DNA of 64,000 nucleotides from Xenoacremonium recifei (taxonomy: Eukaryota; Ascomycota; Sordariomycetes; Hypocreales; Nectriaceae): assembly GCA_012184525.1 (NCBI GenBank), contig WOFQ01000012.1, positions 558,001 through 622,000 on the forward strand, read 5' to 3'. Positions 11,434-24,658 of this stretch are shown one piece after another. Positions within the stretch are counted from its first letter, which is position 1; each line of letters begins with the position of its first letter. The notes below the pieces were generated by a model. The model saw only the letters and a program-made list of their open reading frames with translations, did no database searches and was not told the DNA's origin. The position numbers and the translations under genes are program-made.

Positions 11434-13250
11434 GCAATGATACATAGGAGATTGATGGAAAGGATGAGGAGAAAGCGTGGATCCGCGAGCGTAAACTGTT
11501 TTCGTTCTGTATATAAAGCACATAAGATGTAACTCAAAGCCTGTCGTTATGTTATCAACTTGTTTTCTCAAGATAGATGTGCGGTTATATCCATAGCGAG
11601 AGCCATCAGGGCAATTATATGATATGTATTCTTCTTCACTGTTACGTTTCAGTAAGGACAGTATTGTAGAGGTCTTGGACAGAAGTATAGTCAGCGCTCG
11701 TGGGTTTCAGGGCCCGGATTAACAAGATAGCACGAATAATTGAAGCAATATGGCCATATCTAGAACTTCATGATGAAGGTTTTTACGTAGGATACTGCAG
11801 ATTGTCGAAGGGATCCATCTTCCCTCGTAAACTACTAAAAGTTATTGTTAGGCCTTTCCATGTCACCTAAGAAGAAATTCTATATCAGCAATTATAGTAA
11901 GACATAGAATGACTAATAAAGGCAGACGTCTGGACTCTTTACGTTTGGCAAAGGGGAGGCATCTGCAAGACGTTGAAGACACTCAACAGCTATATCGACG
12001 GACTACAGCAGAAATAGGGCAGCACAACTCTGAACAGGAGCTGGCCACCATCTAGAAGCATTGGCATTCAAGATAAACACAGTATAACCTAGGGAGCTCT
12101 CTGTCAAGACAGCACTGTCCCATTCGCTCTTCGTGTCTGCTCATCTAACTTCCTAGATTCGGAGGAACTATCGAAGAACTATCGAAAGCATAAACCCTTT
12201 TCTTTCAGAAGTATCGCCAGCTGATTGTATGTGTGTTTTAGCAAGCGGGCCGCAAGTATCAGGAGTTCGGTAGGTTGGGACGAGTGAATCAAGACGACGC
12301 ATGTAAGATCACAATACAAGGTCTTCGGAGACTATTCGCAACTTCGGTGATGTCTTCGACGGTGTTCTATACTTTCTTCCCGTGGATGATGCAACTTCAG
12401 AGTTTATAGAGAGTTAGCAACATCCAATAAATTATTCAAAGGGGGTTCCTTCGTGCTCAGGGGTTGTAAATACCAGATACTTTAGCAAACTTGTCTTGTT
12501 TACTGTCCGCATATCACAGAAATCGGTATTTACTGCCAACTTAACTTCGTCATGATGGTGATAGTCTCGCCTCATTGGCTACGATTAGCAACTGTTGATG
12601 CTGAACTTACAAACTCTGCAGGCCTCCGTCGGTGGTGCAAACGCACTTGTTTTTTGACTCTGAAAATCGCAAGAAATTTCTACAGCTTCGGACTTCTACG
12701 AAGGCCGAAATACTGACTGCAAAATTCCCTCCACTGTTCGCGGTTTCAGGTTGGGTCCGAGGGCGTTGGTCTCCAGAGGCATATCATCATATCATGGGAT
12801 TACGCAGTCGACACGAACTTACCTCGGCACACAGCCACCTCATTTTGAAAACCCCTTGGCAAATCCAGGATGCACATGCTTCAAAGACTTCTCTTCTCAG
12901 TGATGAGAGCATTCTTCCCGTATTTCTTGCTGCCTCACGGGAGCTATCAATGAGTATCATGGGTGCTCAGGACCCTGAATTTCGTAGTTCGAAGGCCCAG
13001 TGCTGGAATTACAGCACGATCATGATATTGCCTCTCTGGACCCTGATTTCCACCCTTGTGCAAGTCATTCTTTCGCATGGGGCGGCAACATCGATAATTC
13101 CCAGCTCCATTCTTGTTCGCACAGTCACTGTTCACACCCCTCCGCCGCAAGCCGGTATCCAACCAAGCATCAACGATCAAGCACCGCATGATCGTCAAAC
13201 TTGTAACATCATACCACAGATCCCATCATCTCAGTCTCTCTAGTGATCAG
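11434..13250. other. Gene-free stretch, relatively AT-rich, possible degraded coding remnants
   Basis: No intact gene is recognised. Between about 11920 and 12420 one frame gives protein-like runs rich in Arg/Gln interrupted by several stops, which could be an old degraded gene or transposon. A 203-codon open frame at 12632-13243 begins without an ATG context and matches no family I know. No terminal inverted repeats or target-site duplications were seen. Confidence 0.35.
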
Positions 13251-16200
13251 AAGGCCTCCAGGGTGGACTTTACATCATGTCAGGTGTCCCGGCGCAAACC
13301 CGAAGCATCCGCTCGCGATTGAAGCTATTTCGCAACGCCCATGTTCTCTCGCTACATAGAAGACCACAATTCCTTCCGCCCGTCGTTCCATCTCGCTAGC
13401 CCGCACGCTAAGCAATCGCAGGATCGCAAACCGGACTTTTGATTCTCTGGTTCTTGACGCGCAGATGAGTCGAGAAGCGTGGGGAGACGGGGGAGGGCCC
13501 GGCATCAGACGATGCAATTGAGTCTTGTCTTCAGGGTCCAGATCGCGATGGACTCATAATCCCTGACAGGAAGAAGGCTGTGGCAGGCCAGGGTCTGATT
13601 AGATATCGGCGTCTGCCAAATCGCGATGGCTGGTGATCGTCTCTCCGCGTTATCAAGGCAAGCCTCTGACAGTGATGCAATCGCCTCGCCGGCTGCCTCA
13701 GATCATAACCCTATCACCAGTTGACGTCTACAAAGTCACATTATTCCGGGAAATGATAACATGTAATGTGATACGTCAATTCCGCGCCGGGAACGGTTAC
13801 CAGAATCACTTCAATGTAGTGCGCCTCAATCCGTCACGATTCAGTTCACGTGGGCTCCCGAATCCTTGACATCGGTTCCGGCGGACTGTCTCTCAAGTTC
13901 GGGTCCCTCGGCACTCAAGTAAAGCCCGTTCCTACTCCATACTATACTAATAATTATATGGAAGTTCGAGTCGAGACCCGGAAGTCGAAAAAGTCCTAAT
14001 ATCTCCGACCATCGGCGGAGCCTCTTTCTCCTACGACGTACTAAACGATCAGATCATCCCAGCTTTTCTTGCACCAAAACACTCTCACGCCACCAGGGTC
14101 CTCGCCCAGCAACACAGCAACCAATCCGCTCCTCCAGCCGCAGCTCATGCTCCCCGCGGATATCCTTGGCCGGCGGGGTTCCAGTGGGTTCGCGAAGTAA
14201 AAAGGCCATGCACAGCATGATATGATGGCCGAATTCCAGCATTCAGGGTCTCGGCACTGCGCGCCATAGCGATGCTATCACCCGTCGCCTATCTCTGCGG
14301 CGAATGATGAAACCTCCCACGCCCCGGGCACCCATTGAGGCGTAGATCCTGTCGTCAAGCGCCGCTGCCATGTGTCTGTCCATTGAACCCCGGGGGCACG
14401 CCGCGGAGGTTCGACATCATCGAAGACATCATCGACCTGCATCCAGGGTCCAAGGCTGGCTGGATGGAGTCTCGCCTCGTCCGCACCACAATTGTCTCTC
14501 AGCCTCTGCCGGGCTAGTGCCCGTCAATCATTCGCCTGCCTTGCTCCGTATTGCACTGCCGGGGAAAGGAGCAGCACAAGAGGCTGTGTCTGAGTTCATG
14601 GATAATCGCAAGGTCCCACACAGGATGGTTTGACGGGAGCTTGCGGTGGCAGTTTCGACAGTTAGTCTCTGGCCTAATTACCATGCATTCTCTCTCCGGG
14701 TTTTGCCTCTTTCCGCCTCAACACCATCGCCGGTTGCAGAGGGTGGCATTCGCGAGCTGCCGCCACCCTCGTCGCGGTTCCAACCTGGCAGTTGTAGTTG
14801 CAGTTGCTGTTGGCATCTCGGTCAACCTCCTGCGTCTCCGCCTGACGCGCCCCCCAGAGACCCTTTTCACATGTCAACACCAAGCCTCTCAAATGCAAAC
14901 GAACCAACACAGTGTCAATAATTGATCTCCTCTCGCCTGCAGAAGTGGCGTAGAACGGTCGCGCCACTGGGCCAGGTTCTTGCATACTGCTGGCCCCAAC
15001 AACACCAACAACGCTTTGCCCAACTCGCCCCCAGCAGGCAAGGCCCGTATCAAGAGGCGCTGTGGCTCGGATTCCTGTTGCCGTCCTCCTTCTGCCTCCA
15101 GGCAAAACAGTCGGTCGACGGATTCGTGGCTAGTTGCATCCCCCCTCCTGGAGAGAGTGTCTAGCACCGCACTGATACCCTCCAACAGCTGTTGGCTGAC
15201 TGCTTCCCCGCACTCTGAGCACACCCTCTGCTCCTGGCCTCCACCGAGCTTCTGCAGACCGTCATTTCTGGTTGATAAGGAGCTGTTCAAGAGGAGCTGG
15301 CGCTCAGGCCTGCTGCGAGCCATTCCTCTGAAGCTTATGTGCAGCAATTAAGTGCGCGGAGTTCTGCAGACGAGCGGGGAGGAAATGTATACCCAGGGCG
15401 GTTAGCAAGCGGCCTCTGCAGCAGCTGACAGACCCTTGCCTCGTTTACGCCCCCTCGAATCCGCGTACGCGGAGCTCTTGTCCAGAATGTCGCTTCCGCC
15501 GTGGCGTTTCAGTCTCATGGGTTCTCATAACACGTCTCGAGTTTTCAGCGTAGTACACTAGTCGTTCACCCAGGGGCAGATCCTGTGTCGATCAATGGCG
15601 TCTCGTCAGGCGAAGCCGCGACTGGTTGAACCCCAGGACCCCGTCGATCAGCTCTACAGCGCTGTAGGGTAGACACACGTAATAATCAACGTCCCCTGGT
15701 CCGTTGAAGGCGTGATTCTCGCAAATGCTGTGTAACACAACCGGTGAGGGGATTCGGTTATTTGAACATTACTAAAATGATGCGAGAAGATGTATGTGTT
15801 GTGTGGCACTCCGTCTGGGGTGCAGACGGCCAAGCCCACGTCGTGTGATCCCATGCGTTGCAATTTCAGGAGCAAAGTCACCGGAGGCCATCAATGTTCG
15901 TCGACGAGCAACTTGAGATCTTACTGAAACTGTTGGGGGTGAGCGTCCACCAGGAGGCGGGATCGAGGTGTGGGTGAGGGAGGGGTTGCATGCCGACGTG
16001 GATGGCCCGATGCAGTGCAGCACACCTTCAGAGGCGACGGTCCTCGCAATGCTACATCGATCAAGGCGCGGCGGCGAGCACCCAGGATAGAAGCAGCCAT
16101 CAACCCCTGAACGATGAAAATGGTGCCCTCCACGAACGGTCTGTAGTTCTTGTCGGGTGATGATGCCCCATTACCCCACGGCCGACATTATGTGTAAACA

Positions 16201-19200
16201 GCAAGTCGTCACTGTGTTTGGGCAAGGCGTACATGATGTGAGCCTGGGTTTGCCCTGGCGCAAGATTAGAGTCACCAGATCCGATATGGTACAGTTACCC
16301 TTAATCTCGACCTGCCTATACGAAGTCACTTTGATGCATATCACTGTAACTTCCCCCGAGCAGAAGCAGCTCCAGCGCGCATATAATGAATGGATCTACA
16401 CACCGGGCCCCGGAGAGGGTGCTCGGCGCAGGTGGGGCCGCTGTCCGGGCCGTCGCCGGAGGGTGTGAAGCTGGACGGCAAAACCGGCTGCTCCCACCCT
16501 TGAACGATGCGCCCTCGCTCTCGGGCAGAGTCTGAAGATCTAGACAAGACAATGCAAGAGCGGTGACGAACGGGCGTGGCGGACGGGCTTGTTTGCCTAG
16601 TGAACGGCGACATCCAATCAACCCAGTTTGGGGCGCCTCACCTCAAGCCTCCCAGTTGCAATACAGCCAATGAACCACTCGCCTCAGCTGCATATTCGAC
16701 GGCGCCTGCAAGTCTCACTGCAGACCGTTGCGTCGTGGTGCATGTTGGGCATGGCAGACCTCATCACGGGACTGGGGGGCTGACCATCCCTCCATGCTCA
16801 AGCGAGCTCTGTGTGGTTGTCCTAACCTGCATGCTGCATGGAGCTGGCTTGGAGTGAGCTTGGAGGGACGGAGAAGCTGAAGCGTGAGTGGTCGACACGA
16901 GCCGTCGGCACAAGCTCCAGACCAACGCTGCAAGGCGAGCACATAGCTGAAAGCACTAGAGACCGGTGAAGCAGCAGCCTTGAGAGCCCTTATCAGGGAT
17001 GCAGCCAACCCCGCACTCTCGACTGCATATTGCATCGAGTTGACGCAACTTCGAGACAAAAGTGTTGCTCGTGCGCAGGCGGTGAAGGGAAACCGGGTGT
17101 CCAGGTGCCAGGCTCCCTCGCCCTCCTCCCTCCCTCCCTCGCGCGTTGACGATGACGCGATTTCCACTCGCTGGCGTGTTCTTGAGCCGTGTCTTGCAAG
17201 TATTTTGCTGGGGAGCTCAACCGATTCATAGAGCCGCAACGCAATTAAAGCCCGGCAGCTGTTAGACGCGCTGCCAGGTCCATCTCAGCGGCTAAACAGA
17301 CCCGCCAGCCGTATCCGTACCCTCTCGGGAGTTTCCAGTGACAAACAGTAACGATTGTTGCGTGCAATATCGCGAAGCCAGCGCCCCCGGCTGGAATCTC
17401 CCCTTTCAACGGGCAGGCTGGTCCCAGAGCAGTGTAGTGTAGCGTAGCGTCGCAGCAGCCAAGGCGAGGGCCTGAACAGGGCAAGGAAAAGGACGAGGGC
17501 CGGACGGGGGCTGTTAGAGGATGGTGGAACTGGCGCCGGGCCCCCCGGCCAAGCCCGCGGGGACGCTATCTGGAGGAGCCAGAGCCTCGTCCAAGCTCGA
17601 CTCAAGGGCTCCTGTTGATCAAAGCAGCTAGGCTAGATCACCTAGTTTCAGTGTGCCATGGAACAAGCAGCTAGTACACAGTAGGGCAGCCCGCTGGGGC
17701 CGCGCGCCGTCACAGTGCGCTCACTCAAAGCCCGTAGCGCGTCGTGATCCATCCCACGATCGTACACTCAAGATCCCGATGCTGACGAGCACAAGCCTGG
17801 CTGTAGCATACGTCATTCTTCGACCACGTCTCTTCGGCAATGCGAATAGCTTCGAGGGGGCCAGGGCCAGCAGGGAATGCGCAAGAGTCGAAATTTGACA
17901 GTCCCGCTGCCGACGGACGGCCCCTGGGTAAGGTACAGTGTGATGGTTGCAGGTTGGGTGAAGCAGTTCCTGGATGTCGCCGGGAAGTCTAATGCCAAAG
18001 CGAGCAAAGGAGGAAAAAATCGAGGCCAGTCAAGCGAGTGGCAAACGGAACACCAGCCGTTATCTGAAGGTTGGTGGGACGGAGACCTTTTTTTGGTGTG
18101 CTCGATCCACCCATCCATCTCATCTCGATGGCTGGAGGCGTAATAAAGGCGGTATGGCATCCCCAGGAATCAATATGGATTGAGGGCATTGTTTGGCGAG
18201 GGAATTTTTCTCAAAACCCTCAAGCCTGAGACAGAATCAGCAAAGATTCGTCGTTGCTACATCGTGGCGTGGAGGCTTCTTGCAAGCGTTGCCGTCTAAC
18301 CCGCAATCCTTGGCTGAACTTGTACAGACTCGTCTAAGAGACAGTCAGCAGGCTTCGTTTTGTGTGCCTTCCCCGAAGCATACCTTATCTCTCCTGCTAT
18401 TACTAGGTTTGAGCACTCGGCGCGAGCTTCATGTGAGCATCGTCTGAAATCCCAGCGACGATCAGCGGGGAAATGCACCACGAGACGCCCGCCTCCGCAA
18501 CTTCGTAACCTTTCAACCAACCATCGAGACAACGTTTGCTCGGTCTCGATCTTAGTGTTCATCATTACTGTGTCTGGCCCGTGAAGGTGTCTACCCTGAG
18601 GTCGATATCGGCGCCCCTAGAGACTCAAACATGGCTTTTCGTGTTTGACCAACATGACGAATGTGTGAAAAGCCCATCACGCTCAGATTGTGGCGTTTTG
18701 AGGCTTGCCCTGATCGACACCAGCAAACTTCTGGAAGTGAGCCCTTGTTGTCTCAGTAATGAACGACAGGACCGTCTGTCTGTGCTAGACAGACCAAAGC
18801 TATCCCAGTCAATCGACCACAGTTGACTCTCTCGCGCCCCTGTCATGGTCGTGTCATTATGCGTCCGGAAGTCGGTGCATCCCCCAGGACCTGCTTAGCA
18901 AACAAAGGAACCTTCCGCTCCCATTTTGCCGTAACCTGTGGACCTTGAGGATACCAAAGCTGGTGGTCTGCCTGGCCTTTTTAGTAGGTTTGTCGCTATT
19001 GATGGGACCTTGATCCTCATTCATTGCTCCGTTAACTGCACTATTCAGGCAGTCCCGCTCTGCAGGAGGCCAAAGACGCACGTAACCGCAGGCAGTAACT
19101 TCTGTACACGGCAGTAACGCGAGAAATCTCGTGCATCTGTAACTGCGCGCGTAAGACAGGGAGCTTGCTTGGGTAACGCCATGGGGGAGAATGCTCCGGA

Positions 19201-22200
19201 CCTGCACACAAACTCAGGAGAGTGAAGCTCAAAGTGGGGTGTACATGGGCTGCGGAGGAAGCCAACTTCAAAACACCCCATTCTTGGGGTTACAATACGG
19301 AGAAGTGGTGCATTGGCGACTGAAGCATGAAGATCAGTGGCTGGACAGACGAGCTCCAAGCTCGGGGATGTGGCTGTCATTTGTGGCTCTCTCTCGGCCG
19401 TGACGCTGTCCCGCTCTCTCCACTAGCCCAGTCCGGGGCGGATGATCCGGAGGCTTGGACGGTTCCCTTAAAGCTGAGACTGTATTATTCCGGAAGACAG
19501 GCTGAAGAACAAGATTTCCATGGGACGGGCCTTGCAAAGGTAAAATCCTGCTGGGAAGAATGGCAATGATCCGCCTATCAACGTAAGATTGGCTCCCCCA
19601 TCGTTCCTCCTGCGCCTCGCAGAGCATGCTCGAGAACGTACGGCGACAACTCGATGTGGCTTGGAGTTCTAGCAACGTCGCACGCAACTGGAGCAAAAGA
19701 GGTGTGATTGCTGACTAGCGCGGACGTAGAGGTTCCAGGTTGACGCAGGCTGCTCGCAGAAGTGCTCCGGGAGTCGCTATGGCCCGTCTCACGGAAGAAC
19801 GATGAGGACTAACACAACTCAAGTAGTTGAAATAAGTCGCTGTCAACGTAGTCCCTGCTTGAAGCACTGGGATAAGGGTCTAGATGCCATTGATGTACGA
19901 AGGGTCTTGAAAGAGGTGTGCTCCATCTCCGAATAGGCGAAAGATCAGAGTAGGTGGCGAAGGGTTCGAAGATTGCTAGGAAGCGATCGGCCTCATCATT
20001 GGGTAGCATGGTTGCTCTCCCGCGCGCCATGGGAGCTTTGGGGAGGCCGACTGGATTGTCTTCATCGGGACGCAAACGGCATCAGAGGCCGTAGGGAACC
20101 GCGTCGAGGCTCTGATAAAACTGACGACTCCTATCAAGGTATCAGATCATGGCGGTTTGCGACTCTTGGCGGGGCGTCTTGCTCTGCTCGTCTCGAAAAC
20201 CCCCACAAATATGACAGATTAATTGGAGAGGCAGCCAGGTCGCAGACTGATAAGTGCTGGATGTACGGGATATGCCCAGAGACTCTGTTCTCGCGGCGTC
20301 AGTGCTTGGGATGCCCGTGCTTGTTGGGGTTGCAACACCACAGGTGGCGATTTGGGATGTCCGTTGTCGGGGGTAATAAAAGGCTCCTGGAGGGTTGGAT
20401 GGACCAATGGCTGCATCAATTGCTCCTGCATCGAGGAACACCATGCCAGCCGCATCTAGAGGCTGGCATTGGCTGAGACGGATGATCCTCTTCGGTCGGT
20501 GAGCAGCGAAGAGCTTTGCGCCGCAGACGATGGTCGCCGAATGGTTGTCATGAAAACCCGTTAGCTAATCGAGGCTGGCCCGTGCTCATAGCGAGTCGCT
20601 ATACGATGCCCCATCAATTTCGCTCTGCGGATTGCCATATCCCTGCAACTGTTCCTTGTGGTTGCATGGGCCCATGCTTTAGCTCAACGAAAGCCTCACA
20701 GGGGTCAGGTAGAACGGGCCATGCGAGACTCCGCAGCTACCAATCATGAAGGCTAGCCCATGGCATGGCCATGAAGCATCGAGATGGAGACATTGCTGGA
20801 CGTTTGGCTGACTTGCAGTTGCAGAGTCGCAGACGGCGCTTGTAGGCCGCATCTCTGGTGCAAAAGAGCCTCTCCATGCGTCGGACAGATGCGTCAAGGG
20901 GCTGTCGGACTCCAGCCAGCGGCACACTTCAGGCAGTGATTGACCAATGGATCCTCGTCCTCGTTAAAGCTCTTATCTTTTGAGTTCAACCCTGGAGCCA
21001 GACGGGTTTCCGATGCTCGCAAGCGGGATGGAGACCTCCTTGACTCCCGGCCGAGTGTTGCTCTCCAGAATTTGACGACTCCGGACGCAGTAACAGTGGA
21101 TCGGGCGTCGCCCGGTCGTTGTCGATTGATTCACCTGGCACGGGGAGCATATCGCATCGGACTGGAATTCGATCCATACAGTGCTAGCTGAAGCTGAATG
21201 GCTATCCCACATCATACGAGTAGGCGATGGCCTGCTTTGCCGACAGGGCCAAGCCGAGACATCGAAACATGGAAGTGAGGTGATTGCTGATGTAGAAGAT
21301 GCCGATTTTCGTCAGATTGATCCAGAGATTCCGCGAACAACGGTCTGGTATCATGGGATTCATGACCAGTCAGCGCATGCGCGGCGGGGTCTCTTTGCGT
21401 GCGCAGAATGCATCATGCAGTGCACAAGGCCGACAGCCGTCGACGACCCAATGCAGAGGCGTAATGATGACACATGTTTGGATCATTTCTCTTTGATCTA
21501 GGGAGGCAACTTTGTGACTTTGCTGAGAGATGACCCCAGTCAAATGTGATGGTGGTGGGGATGAAGTTGATGATACCAGGCCGTTATGAGCCAGGACTGG
21601 GACTGCTTGGCGGATTGACACTGCACAACAGCTTCATAGTGCGTTGGTTGGGGACGGGAAAGCCCCATGTTGAGAGGCCGGGGCGTGGCGAGCTGCAAGC
21701 AAGCATCAAGCTCAGCGCAAGATGGTGGAGAGCAGGCCTCCTGGTCAAAATGTTTGGCGTCGTATCAGGTAGGTAAGGATTCGAGATAGAGAGCAAACGC
21801 TGACGGTATCTAATCCGTGCAGAATGGTGGGACTGGGCTTTCTCTCCGCTGAGCGAAAAGTCCCCAATCAGTGTTACTGTGCTATCAGGGGAGCCAACCA
21901 TGGCATCAGATCATGCATCTCCGTCCTGTGCCGGTACCGTCGCGGCCTCCGTCTTCCGGCCCATGGGCGTGGCGTGGCCGGTGCGCCTCCGTATAAAGAT
22001 AAAGGAGGAGCCCCATGGGATCGAGAGGACAGGGTGGTCGTGAAGCTCGCTTGGTCTCGGACGATTTAACGTTTGGGCGACGGCGCCAGGCGTTGTTGGG
22101 GACGGGATTTGGGTAACATCTCGCCACTCAAGAAAAAGATGCCGCAACTCTGAGCCACCAAGTTAAGGTCGAAAACGGTGAAGACTCGCAAGGGGGGCGC

Positions 22201-23430
22201 ACGGCGTCGACTCGGGCTCAGCCAACAACGGAACGGAGGGCGAGAGCGGGAAAAAAAAAGTGCTGTTGTGTGCCTCTCTCCCACCAGTTTGTTAGCTTAT
22301 CTCCTAGGACCGGAGACGCTGGGGGCGCTACAGCTGCAGACTAGACCTCGCCCCGTCGGCTCTTTCACAGGCATCGCCTAAGAACGGAAGACGGACGGTC
22401 GAGGTTCGCCGCCGCCGCCGCCGTCCTCCGTGGGATGGGAAAGCCTGGCGCCTGGGCAGGCGGCGGGAAGCCAACAGGAACGCCCGTGGGATGGATCATT
22501 CATGACAGCGCTCGGTGCCTGTAAGAGAATGGTTAGCCAGCGGGAAGAGAAAAATTCTTCCCCCGCTAAGAGTGTGTTCACCAGCCGTCATTGGCCGTTG
22601 CTGTGGGAGAAGCGCCATCTCTGCCGCAGTAACGGTCAGAGGCGCTGGGCGCTGTGCTCAGGCTCATCTTGCGCGAGTTCCAGTGAGCGAACAGTGATTC
22701 CAGCGGCGGTTCCAGACTGTGCGATGGTGGCTGAACGATGGAGGGTTGCTCTGGGGGATTGTGTCAGAGCCACGAGTTTGTGTCAGTGCAAAAAGCAAAA
22801 AAAGCCATCACGGGGCGCGTCATGTGATGCGGGTTGCCCGGTGGGAAAGAGCGTGGGCAGGTACGGCTGAGACACAACGACGAACTGCGCTCGCAAGCGA
22901 AGCCTTCCGTTCCAGCAACATCCATCGTCAAACCGTTGTTCTCAATCGATCAATCCGCAAACCGGTGAGCAAAACTGAGCGAGCGCAGCGGACGGGACGC
23001 GCCCCCACCGTCCAAGTTTCTTGCATCTCTCGATGCGAGCGCCGCTTGCAGGGGTCATCCCGGCCGGCTCCTCCAAGACCTGCAGGCCAAAAGCTCCGCC
23101 CTGGCTAGCACCGACGCCTTCAGATTCCCACACTGTGGTTCACTGTGCTCGCGCAGCGGCCTGCAGCGCCCAGCCGGGGCGGTGATTCGATGATCTGACT
23201 TGCTCTGGCGACGGCGGATGGAGGCGCCTTGCCTCGAAGCGGTGCCTCGAAGTCGATGCTTGATACCACCAGTCCTGACCACACGCCTCGCCTCCCGCGC
23301 TCCCTGCCTCGCTGCTGCTCGCGATTCCTCAAGAACCGTCTCGCCCGTTTGCGTGTGCATTGCATCTGCATCACCGTTGCTCAAACACCAGCCAATCGCC
23401 GCATTGACAGAGATATCTGCATCAGCATCG
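13251..23430. other. Long gene-poor region of ordinary GC content
   Basis: About 10 kb without any frame that I can assign to a protein family. Many short frames exist on both strands, as expected for GC-rich non-coding DNA, but none shows conserved motifs or splice-consistent continuations. No tRNA, rRNA or CRISPR pattern was found. The sequence is not AT-biased as strongly RIP-mutated repeats would be. It could be the extended upstream region of the gene at 24659, contain non-coding transcripts, or hold rapidly evolving genes that I cannot detect by eye. Confidence 0.4.
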
Positions 23431-23464
23431 AGGCCAAGCAAGGCAAGGCGAGGCAAGGCAAGGC
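23431..23464. repeat. GGCAA/GGCAAG short tandem repeat
   Basis: A microsatellite-like run of GGCAAG/GGCGAG units, visible by eye. It lies in the non-coding region upstream of the PP1-targeting subunit. Confidence 0.7.
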
Positions 23465-23615
23465 CGGCTCTTGAGCGTCGCCAATCCCCGACACCACTTC
23501 GCTCCACCCCCCGGGGCGTTTCGTTTGTTGGCGTCGCCAACCCAGCCCGGTTCCTCTGGGCGTGCATCGCAGCGTGCATTCGTGGTGCGGCGACAATTCT
23601 TCCCCATCACATCTT

Positions 23616-23667
23616 GCCATCCATCCCATCGCATCCATCATCGACATCCATCCCACCCATCCATCTC
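23616..23667. repeat. Imperfect CATCC-type tandem repeat
   Basis: Repeated CCATC/CATCC units with small interruptions. They lie in pyrimidine-rich DNA that precedes the PP1-targeting subunit gene. Confidence 0.6.
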
Positions 23668-24658
23668 ACAATCCCGGACTCCGGACGACCCATGTTCTTC
23701 CTGCCCACCCCTGCCTACGCCCACGCCTACGCGGCTTACCTACGCTGGAGACTGGGTTCTGGGTATCTTTGGTAAACTATCCTGTTAGTTACGTCCTAGT
23801 CTCATCGTGCAAATCCGCCTGGCCCGGCCGGTCCTCCCAGCACTCAAAACCAACCCACTCCCCGCTTGCACTATCAAACCTTCAGCTCTTCAAAGCTTCC
23901 CTTCCTTGTGAAGAAGATTTCCGACTCCCTCCCAGAATCAATCCCCAGATTCTCCCTCCTCGACGGCCGACGAAAGGGGTTTCTTCACCGTCATCACCGA
24001 CTTGACGGCGACGACGCTCCATTGACACTGCCTCCTTGAGACGACGACCCTCCGTCCTTTCTCTCGTCTCTTCTTTCACCTCTCCCTCGCCGATTGCCAC
24101 CTCCTTCCTCCTTCCTGGACTTGCAGCATCACTTTGTTGTGACTTTTGCTGCCCAATTCGTCCTTCCTCGCCTGCCTCACGCTGTGCTTTGTTGCTGGAA
24201 TATTGCCAAAGCATTTTGTGTGTTGCTCTCGCCTTATCGCCTATCACCTCCTGCAGCCAGCCTCGAATATTTGTAAGTCGACCGAATCAAGCGTCATCAC
24301 GACCGAAAATTATTACAAACCCAACCCAGCGCCCCTCGTCAAACACCCACCTCACGATCATCCTTTTCGCTTCCTCAACGCAAAAACCTCTTTATCTTTC
24401 GAGTTGACGATAATGCTGACCTGTTCCTTCCCATCGGATAGTCTCAAGTTTGGCCGAGCTCCTAATCGTTCTCGCCCTATGAATTAATCGACATCCCCAT
24501 CATCACCGCCCCTACATACCTCGTTTCCTCGTCCTAAGAAAATCGCATACACGGTTTCCCCCTTCTCCCTCCCACTGCAACACCGCGTGGAAAGGCTGCG
24601 AGCCTAGCGTCTCCCAGGTTTCCCACACCCGGTTTCTTTCAGACGCGTTGCATTGGGA
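23668..24658 (+). promoter_or_regulatory. Pyrimidine-rich promoter/5' leader with an upstream ORF
   Basis: The kilobase before the ATG at 24659 is strongly CT-rich on the plus strand, typical of leaders and promoters of well-expressed fungal genes. A small upstream ORF of 24 codons runs from ATG 24413 to TAA 24487, ending 171 nt before the main start. A perfect donor-like GTAAGT at about 24271 raises the possibility of an intron in the leader. The transcription start cannot be fixed from sequence. Confidence 0.45.

Noticed and set aside
12632..13243. 203-codon open frame
   Set aside because: No ATG start, no recognisable motif, and competing frames of similar quality on both strands.
19973..20476. 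167-codon frame in the gene-poor region
   Set aside because: Composition of chance translation (Arg/Cys/Trp-rich), no family features, no supporting splice structure.
23200..23775. 191-codon frame in the leader region
   Set aside because: It runs through simple repeats and a pyrimidine-rich leader and looks non-coding.
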